A stretch of DNA of 6,968 bases from an uncultured Peptococcaceae bacterium (GCA_937892995.1 CALBJS010000029.1:1-6968), one strand, 5' to 3'; numbered from the stretch's first letter, positions 1-6,776 are shown. Numbers and translations are program-made. The notes: a model not told the origin generated them from the sequence alone.

Positions 1-389
1 GAAAGAATGAGAGCCCCTATCACCGATCTGTGGGCTTTACGTTCGATTCGAATCTTCTTATTTTTAAGGCTTTCCATAAGGGCTAGAAACATGGCCTGGT
101 TCCCAGCAGTAGCACCATTAACTAGGAAAAAGGTCTCTTCAGCACCATAAGCCTTAGCTGCCTTTTCCTGGGCTTTGGCAATTACCCCCTGGGGATTGTG
201 CAGCATATCCAGCCCAGGAAGTTCGGTTAAGTCATAATCAGGAAAAACAAGAGGTGCTAAGATATCACTTCGCCCTTTATGACCGGGTGTATGAAAGGAA
301 TACATCCCTAACTTCGAATAATTTGCAAGTTTTTGTTCCAATGACTCCACTGTATGCTCCCAAAGATAAGTGATACTACATTTTAACAT
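1..389 (-). CDS. Orn/Lys/Arg decarboxylase, YaaO/SpeA type (N-terminal part, cut by window edge)
   Basis: PLP-dependent amino-acid decarboxylase of the fold-I Orn/Lys/Arg family; in Firmicutes these usually make agmatine, cadaverine or similar amines in the cytoplasm. The 129 visible residues carry family hallmarks: HTPGHKGR at 33-40, the DLTELPGLDMLHNP stretch at 53-66, the PLP-phosphate loop NGATAGNQ at 91-98, and RKAHRSV at 117-123, whose His120 fits the residue that stacks on the PLP ring. The catalytic lysine and substrate pocket lie beyond base 1, so the substrate cannot be named. The start is uncertain. The first in-frame ATG (389-387), just after an in-frame stop at 407-405, has no Shine-Dalgarno. 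A GTG at 350-348 has GGGAG six bases upstream and would remove 13 residues while leaving a normal-looking N terminus. I give the outer limit. It follows gin by 53 bases with no terminator, so an operon is likely. The gin-decarboxylase pair matches the csfB...yaaO order of Bacillus subtilis. Family assignment is firm; substrate and start are not. Confidence 0.85.
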   Translation of the reverse strand, partial: MLKCSITYLWEHTVESLEQKLANYSKLGMYSFHTPGHKGRSDILAPLVFPDYDLTELPGLDMLHNPQGVIAKAQEKAAKAYGAEETFFLVNGATAGNQAMFLALMESLKNKKIRIERKAHRSVIGALIL

Positions 390-436
390 ATTTTTAACTT
401 TTTTTCATATCAACGACTTTTAGGGTACTTGAAATT

Positions 437-442
437 CTCCTT
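437..442 (-). promoter_or_regulatory. Orphan Shine-Dalgarno-like AAGGAG after gin stop
   Basis: AAGGAG lies directly after the gin stop codon, where the ribosome binding site of the next gene would be expected. No ATG, GTG or TTG follows within 5-13 bases. The next candidates are the ATG at 408-406, which opens a four-codon frame, and the decarboxylase ATG at 389. It may be a relic, serve a rare ATT start of a short frame, or be chance. Confidence 0.3.
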
Positions 443-637
443 CTAGCAGTAGAGGATTGTCCTTATGTTCCGGATATTATGTTGATATTCCGTAGAGCCC
501 TGAACAGTTGTTATGATATATTGTTCACAAACAGAGCAAATAAATCTACCCTTCAGACGAAATCCATCGTATAAACCCTTGCTGGGAATTTCCCCACACA
601 ATGAGCACTTGGGATAAATATTATTCAGCGAACTCAC
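443..637 (-). CDS. gin: Anti-sigma-G factor Gin (CsfB family)
   Basis: Small cytoplasmic zinc-type protein of the Gin/CsfB family, which in Bacillus subtilis binds sigma-G (and sigma-E) and keeps sigma-G silent in the forespore until engulfment is complete. The 64 residues hold two CxxC knuckles, C11-x2-C14 and C34-x2-C37, spaced as in CsfB. The stretches CSLCGE, KGRFICSVCE and YIITT follow the family pattern of a cysteine pair, a short loop, FIC-x2-CE and a beta strand, then a helix ending near residue 60. A fifth cysteine, C64, is the last residue. The start is GTG at 637-635, supported by AAGGA six bases upstream (648-644). An ATG at 644-642 is out of frame. The gene lies upstream of the decarboxylase and is divergent from the LtaS-like gene. 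A sigma-F-like -10 sits about 95 bases upstream, which suits forespore expression. Seen: cysteine pattern and context. Known: family role. Inferred: the same role here. Confidence 0.85.
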   Translation of the reverse strand: MSSLNNIYPKCSLCGEIPSKGLYDGFRLKGRFICSVCEQYIITTVQGSTEYQHNIRNIRTILYC

Positions 638-643
638 CCCTCA

Positions 644-648
644 TCCTT
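644..648 (-). promoter_or_regulatory. Ribosome binding site deciding the GTG start of gin
   Basis: AAGGA on the minus strand, six bases before GTG 637-635. It is the best-placed Shine-Dalgarno for the frame that encodes the conserved cysteines, so it supports the non-ATG start. Confidence 0.65.
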
Positions 649-665
649 AATTACTAAAAGTACTT

Positions 666-685
666 TCCTTTTTCTCGGAAAAGGA
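666..685 (-). promoter_or_regulatory. Hairpin in the gin leader, possible ribosome-site switch
   Basis: Minus strand: TCCTTTT, loop CCGAGA, AAAAGGA, a perfect 7-bp stem (arms 685-679 and 672-666) with a 6-base loop. It lies 18 bases upstream of the gin Shine-Dalgarno. ATCCTT (686-681) is also exactly complementary to AAGGAT (648-643), which includes that site, so two exclusive structures are possible. The 10-base palindrome AAAGTACTTT (657-666) follows directly. It has no U tract on either strand, so a terminator is unlikely. A regulatory role is inference only. Confidence 0.3.
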
Positions 686-731
686 TTAATTTATTTAAAG
701 AATAAAGTCTAAAAATATTCATCTTATAATA

Positions 732-741
732 TATTCTTCCC
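732..741 (-). promoter_or_regulatory. Sigma-F-like -10 element for gin
   Basis: GGGAAGAATA (741-732, minus strand) fits every position of the Bacillus sigma-F -10 consensus GGnrAnAHTR. The -35 region 15-16 bases upstream (TACTA, or ATACT) is a poor fit to GYWTA. It lies about 95 bases before the gin start. csfB is a sigma-F regulon gene in Bacillus subtilis, which gives the match some meaning, but the half-consensus makes this tentative. Confidence 0.35.
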
Positions 742-844
742 TGGATGAAGGGTTATTAGTATCTTTTCTCACATTCATTTTAAACTTATAATTTAACATA
801 CCTTTGAACTTTAACTCATAGGATTAAATTGAATATTTTAAGCG

Positions 845-850
845 AAAGGA
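845..850 (+). promoter_or_regulatory. Ribosome binding site of the LtaS-like gene
   Basis: AAAGGA ends ten bases before the ATG at 861, a slightly long but workable spacing. It supports that start over later in-frame methionines, which would cut into the first membrane segments. I found no convincing sigma-A promoter for this gene in 638-844. Confidence 0.5.
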
Positions 851-860
851 TATCCAGTAC

Positions 861-2744
861 ATGCGTCTGTCTATTCCTTCCAGTTTTTTCCTTCTTAAAG
901 GGAGAGTTAAAGTCTTTATAGTAATAATTTTCTTTAAAGTCTTATTCCTAAGAAGTTACATCTTCCCTCAGAATACGGATTTACGAATACTGCTCTTAGA
1001 GTTGGGTTCCATAGTGATAATCTTTGGGCTCTTAGAGTTAACAGCACTTCGCTCTTTAAAATTATTTTGGCTAATAAACTTTCTTCTTTCCACTTATTTT
1101 ATAGCTAGCGTTATGTACTATAGCTATTTTGGCCAAATCCTTAATTTTAGTGTTCTCCGGCAGACTTTAATCATAAAAGACCTTGGTTCCAGCATCTTAG
1201 ACCTTTTCTCTTTAACCTATCTAATATTTTACTTTGATTTTCTCCTCTTGTTTATTTTAAAAAATTTCCGAAAGGTTACAAAGAAAAAAAGACTGCTTTC
1301 TTACTCTACTTCCCATTACAAAACTATCTCCTATAATCATCACCGAACGGTCTTGATAACTTTTTTAGCCCTAGTACTTATCCTCTTTAATATCTGGAGT
1401 TATCCAACTAAAGATAACAGGATGGCCATGACTCGGGATGTAGGAATTCTCAATACCCAGGGATATGGACTATATACCATCTTCTGTAGAAGCGAAGAAA
1501 ATCACACTTCTTGCCCGGAAAGTCAATTCTCTCAAGAGGTTATTAATAAGCTTAAACAGGTTAATCCTCTTCTCTGGCCCAAGTATTTTGGAATAGCTTC
1601 TGATAAAAATGTTATCTTGGTTCAGCTTGAATCCACCGAAAACTTTGTTATCGGGTTAAAAGTCAATAATCAGGAAATAACCCCTAACTTAAATGCTTTA
1701 AGCAAAGATAGCCTATATTTTCCTCATTTCTACAGCCAAATCGGACAAGGAAACACTTCTGATGCCGAGTTTATCATTAATACCTCGCTTTATCCCCTTC
1801 CCAAAGGGGCCATAAGTACTGATTATGAAGGTGTAGACTATCCCTCCCTGCCGCGTCTGCTTAAAACCGAAGGCTATTCTTCCGTGACCTTGCACCCTAA
1901 TGCTATCACTTTCTGGCGACGCGATAACCTCTATCCCTGTCTGGGATTTGATAAGTATTATGCCAAGGAGTATTACCAAGATCAAGACCTCCTGGGACCA
2001 TGGGGTTCCTCCGATGAAGTCCTCTATAAAAAGGCCTTGCCAATTCTAACTAATTTCCTAAAGAATAAGCAAAAGTTTTATGCAAGTCTCATAACCCTTA
2101 CCAATCATCATCCCTATAGCTTACCTGGGAACAGGAAGAAAATTAATCTTCCACCTCAGCTTGAGGGACCTCCTGTCGGTAACTACTTGACCTCCGTTAA
2201 TTATCAGGATTATGCCTTAGGGCAATTCATTCAAGATCTTAAAAAGAGTAACCTTTGGGATAATTCCATATTCCTAGTCTTTGGTGACCATTTCGGTATT
2301 TCCAAAGCTGTGGAATCCAAAAACCAGGATATTCTTACTTCTTTATTGGGAAGAGAACATGATAAAATCGATGGATTAAATGTTCCCCTGTTCATCAGAG
2401 TTCCCGGTTTAAGACCTCAGATCATCAATACTCCAGGCGGGCAAGTAGATATTCTGCCCACCTTAGCCAATCTTCTCGGTCTTTCTTTAGATAATCAACT
2501 GGTCTTTGGTCAGGATATCTTAAACTACAAACAAAATTTACTTGGTTTGCGTTTTTATCATCCTGATGGAACATTTATTACTGCCGACCTTTTTCATCAA
2601 GGGGGAAGCGACAAAGGAATCAACATAGCTGACCGCCAAGTCTCGAAAAGTGAGGAATCTCACCTGAAAAAAGAACTAAGAATAAAAACACTGCTGCAGC
2701 TTTCCGACAGTTATCTTCAATATTTAATCTCAAAGAATAAATAA
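861..2744 (+). CDS. LTA synthase (LtaS) family membrane phosphoglycerol transferase
   Basis: Polytopic membrane enzyme of the LtaS/alkaline-phosphatase superfamily; members move glycerol phosphate from phosphatidylglycerol to build or prime lipoteichoic acid outside the membrane. The 627 residues have five hydrophobic segments near 17-35, 42-64, 68-90, 112-134 and 163-181, with a basic loop (135-162) before the last. An extracellular sulfatase domain runs from about 250 to 545. Residues matching Staphylococcus aureus LtaS are all present: metal ligand E257 in LVQLES, nucleophile T299 in GQGNTSDAEF, W352 and R354 in FWRRD, H416 in NHHPY, and D476-H477 in FGDHFGIS. Length is close to LtaS, with a C-terminal tail past residue 560 that I cannot assign. 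I see no clear AxA cleavage site after TM5. Two cysteines (C209, C218) lie just outside the membrane. It is divergent from gin and convergent with the oxidoreductase. Polymerase, primase and other phosphoglycerol transferase roles cannot be told apart from sequence, so no gene symbol is given. Confidence 0.93.
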   Translation: MRLSIPSSFFLLKGRVKVFIVIIFFKVLFLRSYIFPQNTDLRILLLELGSIVIIFGLLELTALRSLKLFWLINFLLSTYFIASVMYYSYFGQILNFSVLRQTLIIKDLGSSILDLFSLTYLIFYFDFLLLFILKNFRKVTKKKRLLSYSTSHYKTISYNHHRTVLITFLALVLILFNIWSYPTKDNRMAMTRDVGILNTQGYGLYTIFCRSEENHTSCPESQFSQEVINKLKQVNPLLWPKYFGIASDKNVILVQLESTENFVIGLKVNNQEITPNLNALSKDSLYFPHFYSQIGQGNTSDAEFIINTSLYPLPKGAISTDYEGVDYPSLPRLLKTEGYSSVTLHPNAITFWRRDNLYPCLGFDKYYAKEYYQDQDLLGPWGSSDEVLYKKALPILTNFLKNKQKFYASLITLTNHHPYSLPGNRKKINLPPQLEGPPVGNYLTSVNYQDYALGQFIQDLKKSNLWDNSIFLVFGDHFGISKAVESKNQDILTSLLGREHDKIDGLNVPLFIRVPGLRPQIINTPGGQVDILPTLANLLGLSLDNQLVFGQDILNYKQNLLGLRFYHPDGTFITADLFHQGGSDKGINIADRQVSKSEESHLKKELRIKTLLQLSDSYLQYLISKNK

Positions 2745-2755
2745 TCTAAAAGCAA

Positions 2756-2779
2756 GAGAGCGGGGATTATCCCGCTCTC
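2756..2779. terminator. Hairpin between convergent genes, probable shared terminator
   Basis: A perfect 9-bp inverted repeat, GAGAGCGGG (2756-2764) and CCCGCTCTC (2771-2779), with a 6-base loop. It lies 12 bases after the LtaS-like stop and 71 bases after the nifJ stop. On the minus strand it is followed by TTGCTTTTAGATTATTT, a fair U-rich tail, so it best serves nifJ. On the plus strand the tail CAATTAAACTT is weaker. Its position between tail-to-tail genes suggests use in both directions. Confidence 0.75.
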
Positions 2780-2849
2780 CAATTAAACTTACCCGAACAG
2801 TTCATTGGTATCCATTCTTTTTATGATTTAAACCGTTCTTTGTTCCGTC

Positions 2850-5800
2850 CTAGTCCCAATTCTGATCCGCCAAACGTTTGTAGGACTTGTAACGTTCTCC
2901 GGCAAACTGTTCTGCGCCCTTGAATAATTCTTCTGCTGTATCCGGGAAGGTATTTAGGAGTGAAGTATAACGTACTTCAGACATAATGAAATCTCTGAAG
3001 GAAGCCGTTGGTTCTTTAGAATCAAGAGTAAACGGTTTTTCACCTTCTTCAAGAAGATCAGGGTTATAGCGATACAGATGCCAGTAACCAGCCTCAACAG
3101 CTTTCTTCGCTTGGATAATGCTGGTGGCCATACCGGAACGAATACCATGGTTAATACAAGGTGCGTAAGCGATGATAAGGGATGGACCTTTATAAGCTTC
3201 TGCTTCACGGATAGCTCTTAAAGTCTGGGTTAGGCTGGCACCCATAGCTATCTGAGCTACATAAACATAACCATAACTAATAGCCATCATTCCAAGGTCT
3301 TTCTTGCGAATCTTTTTACCTGCTGCTTGGAATTTAGCAACGGCGGCACGTGGAGTAGCTTTCGAGGATTGGCCACCGGTGTTGGAATATACTTCAGTAT
3401 CAACTACCAGAATATTAACATCATCTCCGGAGGCCAGAACATGGTCTAGACCACCATAGCCGATATCATAAGCCCAGCCGTCTCCCCCGACGATCCACTG
3501 AGATTTCTTGACGAGATGTTCTTTTTTGTCCCAAATTTTAGCTAGAAGTTCGTTAGAGCTAGGTTCAACTTTCTCAAAAGCAGCAAGTACTTTCTGAGTA
3601 GCAGCCTTGGAGGCATCTCCGTCATTCATGCCTTCAATCCATTCTTGGAAAGCTGCTTTGAGCTCGGCAGGAATATCCAGAGCCATAGCTTCTTTCATTT
3701 CATCAGCCATTCTCAAGCGAAGCTGTTGAACACCAAGATACATACCATAACCATACTCAGCATTGTCTTCAAAGAGAGAGTTTGCCCAAGTAGGACCTTT
3801 ACCTTCTTTGTTAACAGTGTAAGGTACTGATGGTGCACTTCCGCCCCAGATTGAAGTACAACCTGTAGCATTAGCAATCATCATTCTATCCCCGAATAGT
3901 TGGGTAAGGAGCTTGACATATGCAGTTTCACCGCAACCCGGGCATGCACCGCTGAATTCGACGAGAGGTTGTAAGAACTGGCTGTTCTTAACAGTGTATT
4001 TATTATTAATTCTCTCTTCTTTGCCAGAAAGGTCTAAAGCATACTCCCAATTAGGAGCCTCGGCTAAAGTTACCTCAGATGCATCTTTCATGACCAGAGC
4101 TTTTTGCTTGGCGGGGCAAATTTCCACGCAGTTGCCACAGCCTGTGCAGTCCAGAGGACTGACTTGGAGACGATAGGTTAAGCCTGCAAAGTCTTTACCT
4201 ACTGCTTTAACTGACTCAAACCCGGCGGGAGCATTCTTGGCTTCTTCTTCATCCAAAAGGAAAGGCCTGATACAGCTATGGGGACAAATATAGGAACATT
4301 GGTTACATTGGGTACAATTATCTTTATCCCATTCAGGAATCATTACGGCAACTCCGCGTTTTTCATAGGCTGTAATCCCTGCAGGGAAAGTTCCGTCTTC
4401 ATAACCTTTAAAGGCACTGACCGGAAGAGTATCCCCTTCTTGAGCAGCCATAACACGTACAATGTTCTTGACGAATTCCGGATCATCATCATTACCAAGG
4501 AAGATACCTTGCTTAGCATCGGCATTAGCCCAAGTAGCAGGTACTTCGACTTTAGTCAGAGCCTCAAAACCGGCATCAATAGCTTTATTGTTCATATCGA
4601 CGATTTCCTGGCCTTTTTTACCGTAAGCTTTGACGACGGACTCTTTAAGATAGCCGATAGCTTCCTCAATAGGAATTACATTAGCGAGTTTAAAGAACGC
4701 CGACTGCATAATCATATTGATTCTGCCGCCTAGCCCAATCTCCCGAGCAATTTTCACAGCATCTACAATATAGAATTTGGCTTGCTTATCATAGATAGCT
4801 TTTTTCAAGCTACCGGGTAGTTTTTCTTCCAATTCTTCTACTGTCCATTGGCAGTTAAGAACAAAGGTACCCCCGGTTTTAAGAGCTTTCAGGAGATTAT
4901 ATTTATCAACATAGGCTTGGTTATGGCAAGCAACATAGTCAGCTGTGTTTACCAAATAAGGAGCTTTAATGGGCTCATTACCGAATCTTAAGTGGGATAC
5001 AGTGGCCCCACCGGATTTTTTACTGTCATAGGCAAAGTAAGCCTGAGCATATTTATTGGTATGGTCACCAATAATTTTAATCGCTTGTTTATTAGCTCCT
5101 ACTGTACCGTCAGCACCCAAGCCCCAGAATTGACAGCTAATGGTGCCTGCGGGAGTTGTATCAATAAATTCCTTTTCTTCTAAAGAAGTGAAGGTTACAT
5201 CATCGACGATCCCAATCGTAAAGCCGTTCTTAGGCTTATCTGCTTTAAGATTATCATAAACGGCCAGAATCTGGGACGGAGTGGTATCCTTGGAGCCCAG
5301 GCCATAACGACCACCAACGATTACCGGTCTTTCAGTCTGATTATAGAAGACATCCACAACATCCAGATAGAGAGGCTCACCAAGAGAACCAGGCTCCTTA
5401 GTACGTTCGAGAACTGCAATTTTCTTAACGGTCTTGGGAAGGGCTTTAAGGAAATGTTCAGTTGAGAAGGGACGGAAAAGACGAACGCGGAGTACCCCGA
5501 CTTTTTCGCCTTTAGCATTAAGATAATCAACTGTTTCCGTAATTGTATCCGCAACCGAACCCATAGCAATAATCACGCGTTCGGCATCAGGTGCACCGTA
5601 GTATTGGAAGAGTTTATACTCACGGCCTGTAAGTTCTTTATACTTAGCCATATATTCTTCAACAATTGCAGGAACTGCTTGATAGAAGCGGTTAGAAGCT
5701 TCTCTGCCCTGGAAGTAAATATCCGGATTCTGGGCTGTCCCTCTTAAGACTGGACGCTCAGGATTTAGGGCACTTTCTCGGAATTGTTTTAAGGCTTCCC

Positions 5801-6386
5801 TGTCAAGTAGAGTTGCTACTTCACTATATTCCGGTACGCTAATTTTTTGGATTTCATGAGAAGTTCTAAAACCATCAAAGAAATGTAAGAACGGTAGTCT
5901 GGCTTTAATTGCACTGAGGTGAGCAATATAAGCTAGGTCCATAGCTTCCTGGACACTACAGGAACTCAGCATAGAGAAGCCTGTCATCCGAACGGACATA
6001 ACGTCTTGATGATCACCAAAGATAGAAAGTGCGTGGGCCGCAAGAGCACGGGCACTAACATGGAATACGCCTGGAAGCAGTTCGCCGGAAATTTTGTACA
6101 TATTAGGAATCATGAGTAGAAGACCCTGAGACGCAGTATAGGTAGTAGTCAAAGCTCCTGCCTGCAATGAACCGTGAACAGCACCGGCTGCTCCAGCTTC
6201 AGACTGCATTTCTACTACTTTCATGGTTTGGCCGAAAATGTTTTTTCTGCCATGAGCAGCCCATTCATCGACTAGCTCTGCCATGTCAGATGAAGGGGTA
6301 ATCGGAAAGATAGTTGCGACTTCGGAAAAGGCATACGACGCATGAGCCGCAGCTTCATTTCCAGACATGGTTTTCATTTTTGCCAT
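2850..6386 (-). CDS. nifJ: Pyruvate:ferredoxin (flavodoxin) oxidoreductase, single-chain
   Basis: Cytoplasmic enzyme converting pyruvate + CoA + oxidised ferredoxin to acetyl-CoA + CO2 + reduced ferredoxin, the main pyruvate-oxidising step of fermenting and sulfate-reducing anaerobes. The 1178 residues show all domains of the fused homodimeric type. The N-terminal POR domain (1-250) has FPITPSS at 27-33, E63 in EMQSEAG and R113 in HVSARAL. Domain II follows (255-405), then the gamma-type domain (412-610) and the EKR domain with AYEKRG near 673-678. A two-cluster ferredoxin domain has cysteines 691/694/697/701 and 747/750/753/757. The TPP domain has CPGCGE (C815, C818), ATGC (C843), GGDGWAYDIG (967-976), NTGGQ (1002-1006) and APC (C1077), giving the four ligands of the TPP-proximal cluster. 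The frame opens upstream at 6434, but ATG 6386 is chosen because GGGGAGGA lies just before it and the extra 16 codons would run through that site. Length matches usual NifJ; there is no room for the long C-terminal extension of Desulfovibrio africanus PFOR. Confidence 0.97.
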   Translation of the reverse strand: MAKMKTMSGNEAAAHASYAFSEVATIFPITPSSDMAELVDEWAAHGRKNIFGQTMKVVEMQSEAGAAGAVHGSLQAGALTTTYTASQGLLLMIPNMYKISGELLPGVFHVSARALAAHALSIFGDHQDVMSVRMTGFSMLSSCSVQEAMDLAYIAHLSAIKARLPFLHFFDGFRTSHEIQKISVPEYSEVATLLDREALKQFRESALNPERPVLRGTAQNPDIYFQGREASNRFYQAVPAIVEEYMAKYKELTGREYKLFQYYGAPDAERVIIAMGSVADTITETVDYLNAKGEKVGVLRVRLFRPFSTEHFLKALPKTVKKIAVLERTKEPGSLGEPLYLDVVDVFYNQTERPVIVGGRYGLGSKDTTPSQILAVYDNLKADKPKNGFTIGIVDDVTFTSLEEKEFIDTTPAGTISCQFWGLGADGTVGANKQAIKIIGDHTNKYAQAYFAYDSKKSGGATVSHLRFGNEPIKAPYLVNTADYVACHNQAYVDKYNLLKALKTGGTFVLNCQWTVEELEEKLPGSLKKAIYDKQAKFYIVDAVKIAREIGLGGRINMIMQSAFFKLANVIPIEEAIGYLKESVVKAYGKKGQEIVDMNNKAIDAGFEALTKVEVPATWANADAKQGIFLGNDDDPEFVKNIVRVMAAQEGDTLPVSAFKGYEDGTFPAGITAYEKRGVAVMIPEWDKDNCTQCNQCSYICPHSCIRPFLLDEEEAKNAPAGFESVKAVGKDFAGLTYRLQVSPLDCTGCGNCVEICPAKQKALVMKDASEVTLAEAPNWEYALDLSGKEERINNKYTVKNSQFLQPLVEFSGACPGCGETAYVKLLTQLFGDRMMIANATGCTSIWGGSAPSVPYTVNKEGKGPTWANSLFEDNAEYGYGMYLGVQQLRLRMADEMKEAMALDIPAELKAAFQEWIEGMNDGDASKAATQKVLAAFEKVEPSSNELLAKIWDKKEHLVKKSQWIVGGDGWAYDIGYGGLDHVLASGDDVNILVVDTEVYSNTGGQSSKATPRAAVAKFQAAGKKIRKKDLGMMAISYGYVYVAQIAMGASLTQTLRAIREAEAYKGPSLIIAYAPCINHGIRSGMATSIIQAKKAVEAGYWHLYRYNPDLLEEGEKPFTLDSKEPTASFRDFIMSEVRYTSLLNTFPDTAEELFKGAEQFAGERYKSYKRLADQNWD

Positions 6387-6395
6387 TGATAGTGT

Positions 6396-6403
6396 TCCTC
6401 CCC
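6396..6403 (-). promoter_or_regulatory. Strong ribosome binding site deciding the nifJ start
   Basis: GGGGAGGA on the minus strand, nine bases before ATG 6386-6384. It fixes the start of nifJ at 6386 and rules out the upstream in-frame ATG at 6434, whose codons would translate this site as Trp-Gly-Gly. Confidence 0.85.
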
Positions 6404-6442
6404 ATAAGAATTTATTTGAATAAAAATACCTCACAATGATTT

Positions 6443-6676
6443 TAGCTACTCAAGAACTAGCCTGTCCCCATCCTTATCAATTTCAAATAATACTGCTAGC
6501 AACTGTAGTCTCTCAACTCTCCTGTAGTCTAGCTCTGATCATGAAATTACTCTCTCCCCACCTCCTCGTCATACTAAATTAGCAACTCTAGAAGAACTGA
6601 GAAGTAAAAATATAATATTTAAGGATAGCAAATTTAACTTGATGAAAAAGTACCTATTTTAACAATGTTAGCAACA
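6443..6676. repeat. Four scattered copies of TAGCWAC in the nifJ leader
   Basis: Plus-strand TAGCWAC occurs at 6443 (TAGCTACT), 6497 (TAGCAACT), 6580 (TAGCAACT) and 6669 (TAGCAACA); a near copy, TAGCAAA, is at 6626. Two copies extend into a longer imperfect repeat: TAGCTACTC + AAGAACT (6443-6458) and TAGCAACTC + TAG + AAGAACT (6580-6598). The copies share orientation but not a fixed spacing. Function unknown; decayed duplications or protein/RNA binding sites are both possible. Confidence 0.4.
6503..6530. repeat. Direct repeat CTGTAGTCT, 19-base period
   Basis: CTGTAGTCT is present exactly twice, at 6503-6511 and 6522-6530, separated by CTCAACTCTC. The 19-base offset is close to two helical turns, which would suit tandem protein sites. 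It lies well downstream of the predicted nifJ promoter, so it would act in the leader or as a roadblock. Confidence 0.45.
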
Positions 6677-6776
6677 ATATCTGAATATAAATTACTTTTT
6701 CCGAGTATTTCTGACAAATTACTCAATTAAAACAATGCTAATTTTTGAATATTCTTGCAATTATCGAACGCAAACC

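Noticed and set aside
797..825. Sporulation-type -10 look-alikes (CATACCTT for sigma-E, CATAGGATT for sigma-K) before the LtaS-like gene
   Set aside because: No matching -35 at the required spacing; such AT-rich words are common in this region.
811..839. Possible sigma-A promoter TTAACT - 17 bases - TATTTT for the LtaS-like gene
   Set aside because: Each box matches only 4 of 6 positions, and the start it implies would fall at about 846, inside the ribosome binding site.
1713..1985. 90-codon minus-strand frame inside the LtaS-like gene
   Set aside because: It lies fully antisense to the catalytic sulfatase domain, has no recognisable motif and is a composition shadow.
2954..3208. Minus-strand frames of 60-84 codons within nifJ (2954-3208, 4343-4525, 5321-5569)
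   Set aside because: They are alternative frames of the same strand inside a well-supported gene and show no independent coding features.
4278..4733. 151-codon plus-strand frame opposite nifJ
   Set aside because: Antisense to conserved NifJ domains, no family features and no ribosome site context of note; the same applies to the plus-strand frames at 3645-3830, 3913-4176 and 4992-5183.
861..6386. nifJ plus LtaS-like pair as a mobile cassette
   Set aside because: No terminal inverted repeats, target-site duplications, integrase or transposase are visible, and the two genes are convergent housekeeping types.
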